The notes under the pieces were generated by a model. It made no database searches. It had not been told where the DNA came from and worked only from the letters and a program-made list of their open reading frames with translations. From Ilyonectria destructans (Eukaryota > Ascomycota > Sordariomycetes > Hypocreales > Nectriaceae), in assembly GCA_020740775.1 (NCBI GenBank), contig JAHEWK010000007.1:2294001-2358000 (forward strand): a stretch of 64,000 nucleotides of DNA, given 5' to 3'. Position 1 is the stretch's first letter. Each line of letters starts with the position of its first letter. A program made the position numbers and the translations under genes. Of the stretch, positions 53,461 to 62,812 are shown one piece after another.

Positions 53461-53541
53461 ATGAGACAGGCGGATGCTGCTTTCCGGATGAGACGGGCGG
53501 ACGCTGCTTTCTGGATGAGACGGGCGGATGCTGCATCCCCG
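53461..53541. repeat. tandem repeat, 27-bp unit, three copies
   Basis: Three head-to-tail 27-bp units starting ATGAGAC and containing GGCGGATGCTGC, with a few substitutions among them. Confidence 0.85.
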
Positions 53542-53879
53542 TGGCAGATGCCGAGCTGATGGGCAGAAGAATCTACGGCATCAAGGCGTCATAGAATGAC
53601 GTGGCATCTGGGAGGGGTTTGGGATGCTCGTCTCTTGTGTAACTCTCATTACACGTTCCCAGATTGGCTGGCCATAGGAAGCAAGGGTACCCAAGTTTTG
53701 TGCGTTGTGACACCGACATTCTGCATTCAGAGTACGGACATTCATTTCCATAGGGGACCTTAGTGTGACTGTTACAAGACGTCATTCTAAATCCAGAGCA
53801 CTAACATTTATTTATCGCTTGATGAGGCCCTGATCCGTAGAGACAATAGGCGTTAGGAGTCGCTAAAAGTCGAGCTATT

Positions 53880-54240
53880 CCTTTCCGGGCAGTAAAAATA
53901 ATTGAAAACTTGGGAATATAGAGACGACGTTCAGACGCTGAGTTATGGAGAGTTTCTCAATATACCCTTTCCAATCTAGCTATAGTAAATTTAGCTGCCA
54001 TACCAAGCTTATAAAAAACCTACTTTAAGATCAGAAAATAGTATTTTCTATTATACTGGTTTGGATACGATGGTAGATGTTAGATATTAGATATTAGCTA
54101 TAAAATATAGAATAATAAGATAGAATAAATATCTATAAAAGTAAATAAAAACATAATTAATAGATATAGAATAGAAGATAATTTAGAGATTTTATTATAA
54201 AATTTTAAATATTATTCTAAGTAATTAGTTCTTTTAGGTT
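53880..54240. other. AT-rich island, probably RIP-degraded repeat
   Basis: Composition changes abruptly to a TA- and A/T-dominated stretch with no codons of use. It ends sharply at the GC-rich sequence at 54245. This fits a repeat mutated by RIP; no parent element can be recognised. Confidence 0.5.
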
Positions 54241-54321
54241 ATAGAGGGCCCGCGACAGCAGGCTACAGCAGGGTTGCTGCAGCGGCTATATGGGGCTTGC
54301 TTATTTGCACAACTAGCCATG

Positions 54322-54372
54322 AGAGGTACATCCGGTACGGCCGGGCTTATTATGCAAGCCGGAAGTACCTCT
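54322..54372. repeat. inverted repeat / hairpin
   Basis: AGAGGTACATCCGG (54322-54335) is the inverse of CCGGAAGTACCTCT (54359-54372) with one mismatch. A second, shorter pair (GGGCTT/AAGCC) lies inside the loop. Confidence 0.8.
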
Positions 54373-54630
54373 AACGTCTACCGTCTCTGCGGATCAGGGC
54401 CTAAGGGACCTTGGTGGAACTGTTGATACCAGCTGTCAAAATGTTGGCATCGGGTGAGAAGTTATTGTCACCATGTAGAGGCTATCCATTCGCTCAAGGT
54501 AAGCGAGTTGCTGGCATAAAGACCGAAAATACACAGCTTCACATCACACGATGCAAGAAGGGCTCATGCCATATCATTGCCGGAGACTAGAGTACTAAAG
54601 ACATTTGTTCAACTTGAAGATGACAGATGG

Positions 54631-55666
54631 CTACCTACTCGACGTGTGGTCAGAAGTGTACGCCGGCATGTTCTTGTTGCGTCGATGTCCACGTCGCGTC
54701 TTCTTGCCCGTCCCTACGTCTGCTGACTCCACACCCGTATCCAAGTGCCCTTTTCTTTGACCAGAGTCTACCTGCTCACCCCGCAAAAGAGCAATCCTGA
54801 TCCGCAGGCGCATGGCCTCGGCCTCAAACCTGGCCGCCTTGGTGATGGAGCGGTTCCATCCCTGGAGGGCTTCGTCGTGCTGGGACTGAAGACGACTGAG
54901 CTGGGCGGCAGTTGCGTCGATGGGATTGACAGTATCTTCGCTTTCGGCATTGCTAGCTTCGTCGTCGTCGTCGTCGTCGTCGTCGATGTGAGGATCGCGG
55001 TGAGGGTTGTAGTCGGAGAGAACGCTCTTTGGGGCGGACATGTCGGCTGTAGGCACGCCTAAAAAGACAAAAGTGTTAGCATGGATCTTTCTTGTCTTGG
55101 GTATCAGAAGACTCACTATTTTCAGCACGCCATCTTCGCGCGCCGAAGGGGATGGGTGGTGAGGGCGAGGGTATAGAATGCTCATATATCCCGGCTGAAT
55201 GTGGTTCAGAAGAAGGCGAGCCGCTTCCGCTGCAGTATCTTCCAGGCATCGACAGTGGCATAGACCTACGCGCTGATCTGGAAGCAGAAGGAGAAGCCAT
55301 GCCTTGGTCTCGAGCCGCAGCAACTTGGGCCTCGAAATCGCGAAACGTCTGCGTCTTCTGAAAGGCCCCGTACGAATCTCGATCCCGACCGCTCTCCCAT
55401 CGACTCTGAACCCGCTGGCGCATCGAAGGTGTCACACAAAGGTCGGACTCAATGGTCAAGTCGGTGCGGGTGGCGAATGAAGCTGCAGATGCTGGCCTCG
55501 ATGAGATGGGCGCTGGATCTACGCGCGACCACAAGTAGACGAGGCGACGAGCGTCTTCGTCTCTCAAGCCATCGTTGCCCTTGGTCTCACGTCTCCAGGA
55601 AAGATAGTCAAACTCTTCCCTTTCGGCTTCGATGAGAGGATGGTGGGAGGGCGTTGTTGGAGACAT
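54631..55666 (-). CDS. hypothetical protein, 325 aa, acidic-run and basic tail
   Basis: Two exons (55666-55117 and 55058-54631) with donor GTGAGT and acceptor TTTTAG keep the frame across the junction. The first 180 residues are polar: a possibly folded head (EFDYLSWRRETKGNDGL, RRLVYLWSRVD), then Ser/Arg/Pro-rich low complexity. The second exon has a run of eight Asp, then a helical segment with AAQLSRLQSQHDEALQGWNRSITKAARFEAEAMRLRIRIALL typical of a coiled coil. It ends with a basic KKTRRGHRRNKN patch that could be a nuclear localisation signal. No known domain. Upstream GTG-initiated extension is discounted. A member of the island of unrecognised genes. Confidence 0.65.
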
Positions 55667-55869
55667 GAAGGGCCAGGGGAGGCGAAGAAGAGACAGGGGG
55701 TCGCGGTATGTTGTTGGGTTGGATGAGAGCAAGACAATCGAGGAGGCGTGAAAGGCGTGAGAAAGAGAGAAGAAGAGATGAAGAATTGCATCTCGCAAAA
55801 TGGTCACAGTAAGCTACGCTTGTGTTTCCGTCTCCCGTCTTCCCGTCTTGCCGTCTTGCCACGCGTTAT

Positions 55870-56965
55870 CAAGAGGTCAGGGTGCCCTAGTACACACATA
55901 CCCAGAGGGGGGACTAGAAGCTTAACAGTAAAAAAGAAATACCAATAATAGTATCAACAATACAGACTATATACCCAGTCCATTTAAAGGTTAACAGTTT
56001 ACTCAGATAGACTAAGGTTTCTAGTCTAACTGGTTACCTTTTCTGATACCTCAATAAGCTATAGAAATAGCTGTATCTTAAAAAAGCTAGATCTACTGAA
56101 AAAGCTAGATCTTAAAAAAGGTAAAATTATAATAGATATAAAAGCTCTATAAGCCCTCTTATATTCCAATTATCCTTCTATTCTTATATATATCTCAACT
56201 AACTACTTAACTAACTACTTAACTAACTACTTAACTAACTACTTAACTAACTACTTAACTAACTACTTAACTAACTACTTAACTAACTACTTAACTAACT
56301 ACTTAACTAACTAAAGATATCTACTTTCCGCTCTATACTACAGACCGATATAGTCTTTTCTAATTATTAATATACTTATAGCTTCTTTTTTAATCTCTAT
56401 TACTTAATTCTAAGTAATCTAACTCTTATTTTAAGGCTGTAAATTACAGCTAAAAAGTTAGAATTTAAAGATATTATAGAAGTCTAAATTAACTAATTTA
56501 ATAAGCTTTATTTAATATAGATAATAGTCTTTAGCTATTATATAATTTAAAAGCTAGTAGATTAAGATATAGCTTTATAACTTTAAGTTATTATAAAGCT
56601 AATCTATCTTAAGGCTCTAATTTAAAAATACTGAAGGTATATACTTTCTCCAGTAGAAAGGGTATTTATTAATAGCTTATATAGTACTATATAATCTATA
56701 TAGCTAATAAATAATATAGTATTAGTTAACTTGCAGCTAAAGAATTAATAACTATAAGAACCCAAGGGAACCCAGTTGCCTCCAATAGCGGCTGCAAAGG
56801 AACGATAGAGGGATATTACGGAGGAGGTTATATGCTTGGTGGTTAGAAGAGGCAAAAGACTGTAATTAGGTTCACAATTAATAGACCAAGTCCCTTATCA
56901 CACTCGTGCAAGCACGTAACTGTACAGAATTTGAAACAGTAGTCATAACAGTGATTTCAACAATG
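55870..56965. mobile_element. retroposon-like repeat, copy 2, RIP-mutated
   Basis: The first 250 bp match 31073-31338, but differ mostly by C-to-T and G-to-A changes, the RIP signature. The insert is bordered by exact 14-bp direct repeats (TTGCCACGCGTTAT at 55856-55869 and 56966-56979). It is 1.1 kb, longer than copy 1. The inner part (about 56120-56760) is extremely AT-rich and holds the 12-bp minisatellite. The last 200 bp regain normal composition. No intact coding sequence; no reverse transcriptase is visible. Confidence 0.6.
56197..56312. repeat. minisatellite, 12-bp unit, 9.7 copies
   Basis: Unit AACTAACTACTT is repeated nine times perfectly, plus eight bases of a tenth, inside the AT-rich part of the retroposon-like insert. 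Confidence 0.95.
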
Positions 56966-56979
56966 TTGCCACGCGTTAT

Positions 56980-57652
56980 ATTTACGTTACCTTGCCTGTC
57001 TGTCTCTCTGCCTTCGGCTTGGAAGATGAAACGTTATGGATGATGAGAGCGTTGGCACCCGCGTCTGCCACTCCGTGCCAATCACGACCTTGGCATACGC
57101 AGTGCGGGAAGCCGTCATGGTACAGCAAGAGTTATGCAAGCATGAACAAGCATACATGATGGTAGGCCAAGTATTCTTCATCATCATGCCGCTTGGGGGG
57201 ACAAAGAAGCTTTTCGTAGACAATAAAGCCGCAAGAGCCATGGCCGTTTATGATGAACAAGCGACACTCCCCTTCTCTCTCTTTCTCTCTCTTCCCATCA
57301 ACTAATGGAAGACTTCTTTCCCATGCCTCAATGCAACTTACTTGTATCTCAGCCCACAACCTATTGCCGTCATTGTCCTTGCCTTGCTCTTTGACCGCCA
57401 TTCGCATCCTCCGATCTCGCTTGAGGCCAGTGCTGCTCTCTTGGCCTCTACGCCTTGGGGCAACCCCAAGTAGCATGGCATCCAAGGCTTGGGATATTGC
57501 ACCCACCGTCGACGCAAGTCAAAAGCCCCCTCCTCTTACACTACGGAAACACCACATCTAACTAATATACTGCTGCCCAGACATTCAACGGCAAGTCAGT
57601 CAAGAACGGCATCGCGACGAGAATCACCTTTACCCATCGACAGCAACTCCTT
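56980..57652. other. intergenic; possible first exon of the next gene
   Basis: No independent gene is supported. ATG 57475 (MASKAWDIAPT) with a weak GTCGAC donor at 57508 could join the acceptor at 57580 (branch CTAAC) and extend the next gene in frame. Confidence 0.4.
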
Positions 57653-59896
57653 ATGTGGGCACATATTGCTCGCCACGCCCTCGTCCCAGGCACACATTTG
57701 TCTCACATCGCCGAGCTACAAAATGCTATAGGGCTTGACGTGCTCGAGATGTCTGCCAGGCACAGAGTGGCTCACTCCGTCGTGGAAAGCCTCAATCGCA
57801 AGTGCCGGAAGCTGAGAGACAACGACGTGAGACCGAGGCTCGAGATGGTCAAGGGAGCCGCTATATGGAGATACGAGCCTTGGGTGCGTCGGTGGGCAGA
57901 GCCAGAGTGGAACGGCGATCGATCGAAGCCAGAACGACAATGTTTGCTGGGAGAAGACGGGGGGACAAAGCAGGGGGATGGACTGGAACTGGGCGAGCAG
58001 TCTGTTACTTACCAGACATCTCCCAGCACCTTGAAGCATCAGCAGTTTGTCAAAGACCAGGAGTCTTTCAGAGACGCCGAGTTTCCCATCGACAAGGAAC
58101 CTGTTATAGATACAGCCATGCGAGATGTTGGTAGATGCAACATGGCAGACCACACCCCAGAACCATCAACAAACATCATGACAGGCTTCATCAGTCATCC
58201 TACCAACCAAGAATCCAGAGCCAACAACTTTGCACCCCAGACTCCGATCAATATGAATTCTGGGAGTGCTGGGTATCCCCGCTTGAGGATGTTGACTGAT
58301 TCTAGCAACCATGGTTTCCCGTTGGCAGACACCAGTTTCCCAAATGGCCCTCGGATCAACACGTCAAATGCCGCCTCAACCTCCAGCGAGTCTCCGAACC
58401 CAATGGAGATCTATTCTTGTCAGAAAATGGCATCTCCCGCTGCGTCTTGGAGGGACGATACAAGAGCCTACATGGCGTCGGGTGCCCTGTTCCATCTACA
58501 CGACGGCCCATCTCACCCACAAGCTCTCGAGCCAGCCGCCATCGCGCAGTCTCAGCTAGAGGCAGAAGAGGCCAGACGCCGTCAGCAGCTTCAGATGGAA
58601 TCTGAGATGAGGGAACAAACTCGACTTGCCAACCAAGCACTACCCGTGGCCGAGACCAACGCTCGATCTGCAGCGAGGCGCTTGGAGGAGTTGCTGCTGC
58701 TGCCAGGCACCAGGATCGAGCAGCAGATGCAAGGGATCAGCCCTTACCACGAGGCTCCAGCTCAGCGACCAGCTTGGGTCAAACAAAGTGAACGGGCCGA
58801 GGCGCATGGAGACGTACAGGTAGAGGAGCCGGCCGAACTGCCGGCTCTTGAGCCAAAGACGGCCCGTCTCCAATCTCCATTCGAAGTCGAGGGAGAAGAG
58901 CAAGTTGGAGACATGGATGAAGCCCGACATGTTGACTTGGCTCGGGCCAACGACTACCTGCAGCCACCACACCAGAGAAAGATGGCCGAAACGGACAGGC
59001 TGAGGGATGAGGTGAATCTGGACATGGATCGAAAGGAGGCTGCACCAAAGTCCAAGGTTGCTCTGGAGGAGGCTCAGGTGAGAGAAGGAGTGATGCCGCA
59101 CGAGGGCCATTTCAACGTTCCATCATCATCCTCGAGCGACGCTTCTTCATCTCAAGAGGAATCCCTCCCAGCGAGAGACTGCGCTGAGTCTAGAGATACG
59201 ACAGGTGGCGGGGTGACGACAACAAGTTTCCAGGAGACTTGGACATCTCAGCTTGGAGACGACCCAGCTGAAGCGGCGCCAATCAAAGGCCTGAAGACGG
59301 CCAGCAAGGGTCTGAGTTCATCTCACTTTGCAACGCAGAGACCCGCCTCTTTGAGTCTTGGAAAGGCTTCCAAGCATTCTGAGCTTCGAGAGGCTCCGAA
59401 GAATGCTGAGCCTTCACCCATGGCTCATCCCGGAGCAAGCCTGTCAGCTGGAGCCCCAACGACGCCAACGGGTTCCATTATGGCCATGGCTTCCACCAAA
59501 CAAAAGCCTGTAGCTCCTCCCATGACGCCCTCGACAAGGAATCACGGGAAACCGATGATCTCTGTAGCTCCGACAACGTCAAACATGTCCCAGCTCGCGG
59601 TAACGAGCCCCTCCGTCGTCAACGTCCGAGCTAGCCCCCAGGCCGAAGTGGAATCCTTTCTCGAGTATGCTCTCCGTGCCAGAGACTTGGCCATGCAGCT
59701 TTCGGCGCTTGATGGTGCTCGGGACGCGAGCGGCGAGTTGAAGCACATCAGACGCCGCCACCAGCGGGCCTTAGAGAAGATGGTACAGGCCAAAGACAGA
59801 GTCAACGCTTGGGTAGGAGAGGAGCTCGGCTGTGGAGCGCAGGTTGAGGGAATGGGTACGACGGCCTGGTTGCTTGGGTGGAGAGATGAGTGGTGA
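57653..59896 (+). CDS. hypothetical long protein with Gln/Arg coiled coil
   Basis: At least 747 residues from ATG 57653. The frame is open from the acceptor at 57580, and a short first exon from ATG 57475 is possible. The N-terminal 100 residues look folded and helical (HRQQLLMWAHIARHALVPG, LNRKCRKLRDNDVRPRLEM, WRYEPWVRRWAEPEW) and might be a DNA-binding or protein-binding head, though no family is recognised. Residues of about 130-290 are disordered. A coiled coil follows (EEARRRQQLQMESEMREQ). A Ser/Pro-rich region comes next, then a final helical segment with VESFLEYALRARDLAMQL and HQRALEKMVQAKDRVNAW. Size and layout suggest a scaffold or regulator; nothing indicates an enzyme. It is the last gene of the unrecognised island. 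Confidence 0.65.
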   Translation: MWAHIARHALVPGTHLSHIAELQNAIGLDVLEMSARHRVAHSVVESLNRKCRKLRDNDVRPRLEMVKGAAIWRYEPWVRRWAEPEWNGDRSKPERQCLLGEDGGTKQGDGLELGEQSVTYQTSPSTLKHQQFVKDQESFRDAEFPIDKEPVIDTAMRDVGRCNMADHTPEPSTNIMTGFISHPTNQESRANNFAPQTPINMNSGSAGYPRLRMLTDSSNHGFPLADTSFPNGPRINTSNAASTSSESPNPMEIYSCQKMASPAASWRDDTRAYMASGALFHLHDGPSHPQALEPAAIAQSQLEAEEARRRQQLQMESEMREQTRLANQALPVAETNARSAARRLEELLLLPGTRIEQQMQGISPYHEAPAQRPAWVKQSERAEAHGDVQVEEPAELPALEPKTARLQSPFEVEGEEQVGDMDEARHVDLARANDYLQPPHQRKMAETDRLRDEVNLDMDRKEAAPKSKVALEEAQVREGVMPHEGHFNVPSSSSSDASSSQEESLPARDCAESRDTTGGGVTTTSFQETWTSQLGDDPAEAAPIKGLKTASKGLSSSHFATQRPASLSLGKASKHSELREAPKNAEPSPMAHPGASLSAGAPTTPTGSIMAMASTKQKPVAPPMTPSTRNHGKPMISVAPTTSNMSQLAVTSPSVVNVRASPQAEVESFLEYALRARDLAMQLSALDGARDASGELKHIRRRHQRALEKMVQAKDRVNAWVGEELGCGAQVEGMGTTAWLLGWRDEW

Positions 59897-60468
59897 GGGT
59901 TGGGGCCGTATTTATGTGGTCTCGCGGCGAGTCAGGTTAACAAGTCGCACAGCCGTTTACGGTTGTCGAGGATGGGCTTTACCTGCTACTCAACTGCAAT
60001 CTCCTGTATTTGGGGTACTTGATGGATCAAGTTCGATGACCTGGAGACAATACCGGGCCCCGTGATGACATCTTACAGCATTTTCGGGGCAGCTTTTAGC
60101 ATGTATTTTGGATTTGCTAGACTACGGTGATAACCTTATTAACGACGGCTTGAACTATTGCTCTCCAGAGGCCCCATTATCATGGTTACGCCCTCAGGTC
60201 CCATAGTGCGGGAATTGAATGGAACTCGCCCGCTTGAAGTTACAGGGATAAAGGTTCAGCCAGGTTTATGAGCGAAAAGATCTTAAATCGTAGCATAAGG
60301 AATACAGTTCTTGAGCTGGACCTTTTGCATACTAAGGCGTGAAGAAAGGTAAATGCGGCTACAGGAGCTACAGGTGAAGAATAGACCAAGCGTAAGTTTA
60401 AACCTTCTCTCCGCCATCCACTTTCTCACTCGCCACGGATGCCACCTTTTCATTGGATCTAGACATCT
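59897..60468. other. intergenic, nothing recognised
   Basis: 572 bp between convergent genes. No gene or repeat seen. Confidence 0.45.
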
Positions 60469-62267
60469 CTACGGAGTGAAGAGTTCGCAGTCCTTTTTGC
60501 CAGGCCACGGATCTCCAGGCGGCCACTCGTCCCTCAAACAGAAGATCAACCTATTAATGTCAGCATTCGTTTTCAATGAATGTAATGACGATGAAATAAC
60601 CGTCGACGTAATGAATCAACTTACTTCAGATGTGGAGAGACCAGCCAACTCTGGGACACACAGGTATGCCCAAATAAGGGACAAGACACCCACGCCGAAC
60701 CAGATGTATGCAACGTTGACGCCGAGATCACCAGCTATTTCATCAACCATATACGGCGTAATGAAACGAACTAGCCATGTCACGGTCCAGTACAAGGTCA
60801 TGACTACCGCAGTCTGATAGACTCGCATTCGGTTCGAAAACGGCTCAGTCATCACGACCCATCCTAAATAAGTTAGCTTTGTGAGTAATGAACTGGGGGT
60901 CTCGGCAAGAACATACCTGCAATGCCCCAAGTCGGCGCATAGACCGCGATGAAAATAACGGCACCCGCCACAAGCCTGTTCTTATTAGTGTTGCTATTAG
61001 GGGCAACGGTGTGAATCACCCCTGTAAGAATTTGAGTCAATACCATGATTGCGCCTCCCCACAACAATGACTTTCTCCTTCCAAGGCGTTCAATCAGGTA
61101 GATGGATGGTGCCGTGAAGACACAGTTGACAATGGCCAGGATCAACGAAATCATGTAAGAATTGTTGACACCGGCAGCAATGAAGAATGTTGTTCTGTAT
61201 CCGAACCAAAATATGATACCCGTAGCAATGGTGAAGAAGGACATGGTTATGTCGAGAAGGGTTCGCCGCAGGTTGGTTCCCTGGAAACATTCGAGGACAC
61301 GTACATTTCCGTGGGAAGATATTTCGGCAACATACGCTTGCACCTTTCCATAGCCTTGTCGACGTCTTGCGATTCAGGGTCGAGATTCTTCAGGATGCCG
61401 ATTGCTTGCCGAGCTTCGACAAGTTTGTTGCGCTTCGTCAACACAAACGGTGATTCGGGGCATATTATGGCACCGAAAAAGATTGCTACCGCCAGGAACA
61501 ATTGGAAACCAATCGTGACCCCTAAACTTCTTATTAGATGACGTAGCATAACCAACAAGGATAGCAAAACCTACGCCAACCTCGGGAATCAGTATATTTC
61601 GATGTGCCGTAACTGATACCACAAGCGATGACGTTTCCAGTGGTGAGAAATTGTAGATAGCAAGCCATGAGCATTCCTCAATTTGTCGGTGTGGAACACT
61701 CCATGAGGTAGGCCGGTACCTGTGATGAACTTTTAGCAGGAGATTTTAAGTCATACATTGAGGGCGAAGGGGAACCATACCATGTTGGATATGAAGCCGA
61801 GAGCGCTGCCAAGTAGAATACGACCAATTACAAAAGCCGCAGGTGGCAGTCCAATAGTCTGTAGTATAACACCTAGAGCATAGGCAATTGAAGCCACAAA
61901 AAGGCTCCCCTTACGACCAACTAGTCTCAATGTTAGATGAGCGGCCCGATACTCTCACAGCACCCATGCACTTACTCTTTTCAGTAACCAGTGGGTTGAA
62001 CAGGCATCCGATGACAGTTCCGACGACGAGAAGAGAATATGTTTCGAGTGTATGGTGTCAAATACATGGAGTCTCCGCCATCGTCGCTCACTCCGTAGCG
62101 ACGGATGAAGTCTTCGGATCCAAGCACGCCATTTAGGTATCCAGAGTCATACCCAATAGTAGTTGCTGGCAATTATATGTCAGTAAACGCCACGCGATGA
62201 ATCGAAAGGGGTACGCACCGGATGAGAATATCATCCCATAAACGAAGATCTGTCTAGTAGACGGCAT
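60469..62267 (-). pseudogene. MFS sugar transporter pseudogene
   Basis: The gene starts normally (MPSTRQIFVYGMIFSS at 62267) and contains sugar-porter pieces: TTIGYDSGYLNGVLGSEDF in helix 1, TVIGCLFNPLVTEK, PAYLMECSTPTN, and YLIERLGRRKSLLWGG in the second half. Three lesions break it. A frameshift lies near 62044-62055 after YLTPYT. A TGA replaces the Arg codon after PTN at about 61678. A one-base frameshift sits near 61340 between AMER and VQAYVAEISSHG. Introns still look functional. The transporter would have been a hexose-type proton symporter in the plasma membrane. The CGA-to-TGA change fits RIP or methyl-C decay. Confidence 0.78.
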
Positions 62268-62812
62268 TGTGACCAGTTGGAATGAGAAGTCCTGTGTGTC
62301 TGAGTCGGTCAACTATTTCACCGTGATGTGTGCGAGGGATTGTGCTCATTTGGAAGGATTGCAGTGGACTTGAGTATCCCTCACAATAAGGTTGGATTTC
62401 TCAATCGTTATCGCACTGACGTGTCTGAAGCTCGTTTGCAGTCTGTTGTAGACTAGCACCATTCTTATCGCACTGTATTTGCGAGTGGGGAAAATAGATA
62501 ACGGCGCTGGCGGAAAGCAAATTCCATCGGAATGCAAATTCCACCTAGTCTACGTCGACATCGATGGGAAACAGGGCGATAAGAACATACCGAAGATCAA
62601 GTAAACTCTTCCAAAAGAAAAATGAGAGATAAGTTCTTTCAATTTACCTTGTACTTAACAGATATCTTTGCATTTCCTCCCAAGTTCAATTCACTCTTCG
62701 GCATGGGCTGGGAGACGGGAACAGAAGTCATTCTATGACCTGAAATAGTACTAAGCCAAGAGGGTTAGACGACTTTCGTAAACAATAGAGATGTTTCTAT
62801 TTCGATTTTAGC
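62268..62812. other. intergenic, nothing recognised
   Basis: 545 bp between the pseudogene start and the permease stop. No gene or repeat seen. Confidence 0.45.

Larger units (their letters stand above)
52763..54630. other. gene-free stretch with short repeats, AT island and hairpin
   Basis: 1.87 kb. It contains three 19-bp units (52856-52912), three 27-bp units (53461-53541), an AT-rich island (about 53880-54240) and a long hairpin (54322-54372). No gene found. Confidence 0.55.

Noticed and set aside
56197..56312. 12-bp repeat as telomere-like sequence
   Set aside because: AACTAACTACTT is not the TTAGGG-type fungal telomere repeat and lies inside an interspersed insert.
57036..57305. Overlapping open frames on both strands upstream of the 57653 gene
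   Set aside because: No resemblance or splice support; low-complexity ends.
42600..60000. Starship-type giant transposon
   Set aside because: No DUF3435 tyrosine-recombinase captain or other Starship marker was seen in this stretch.
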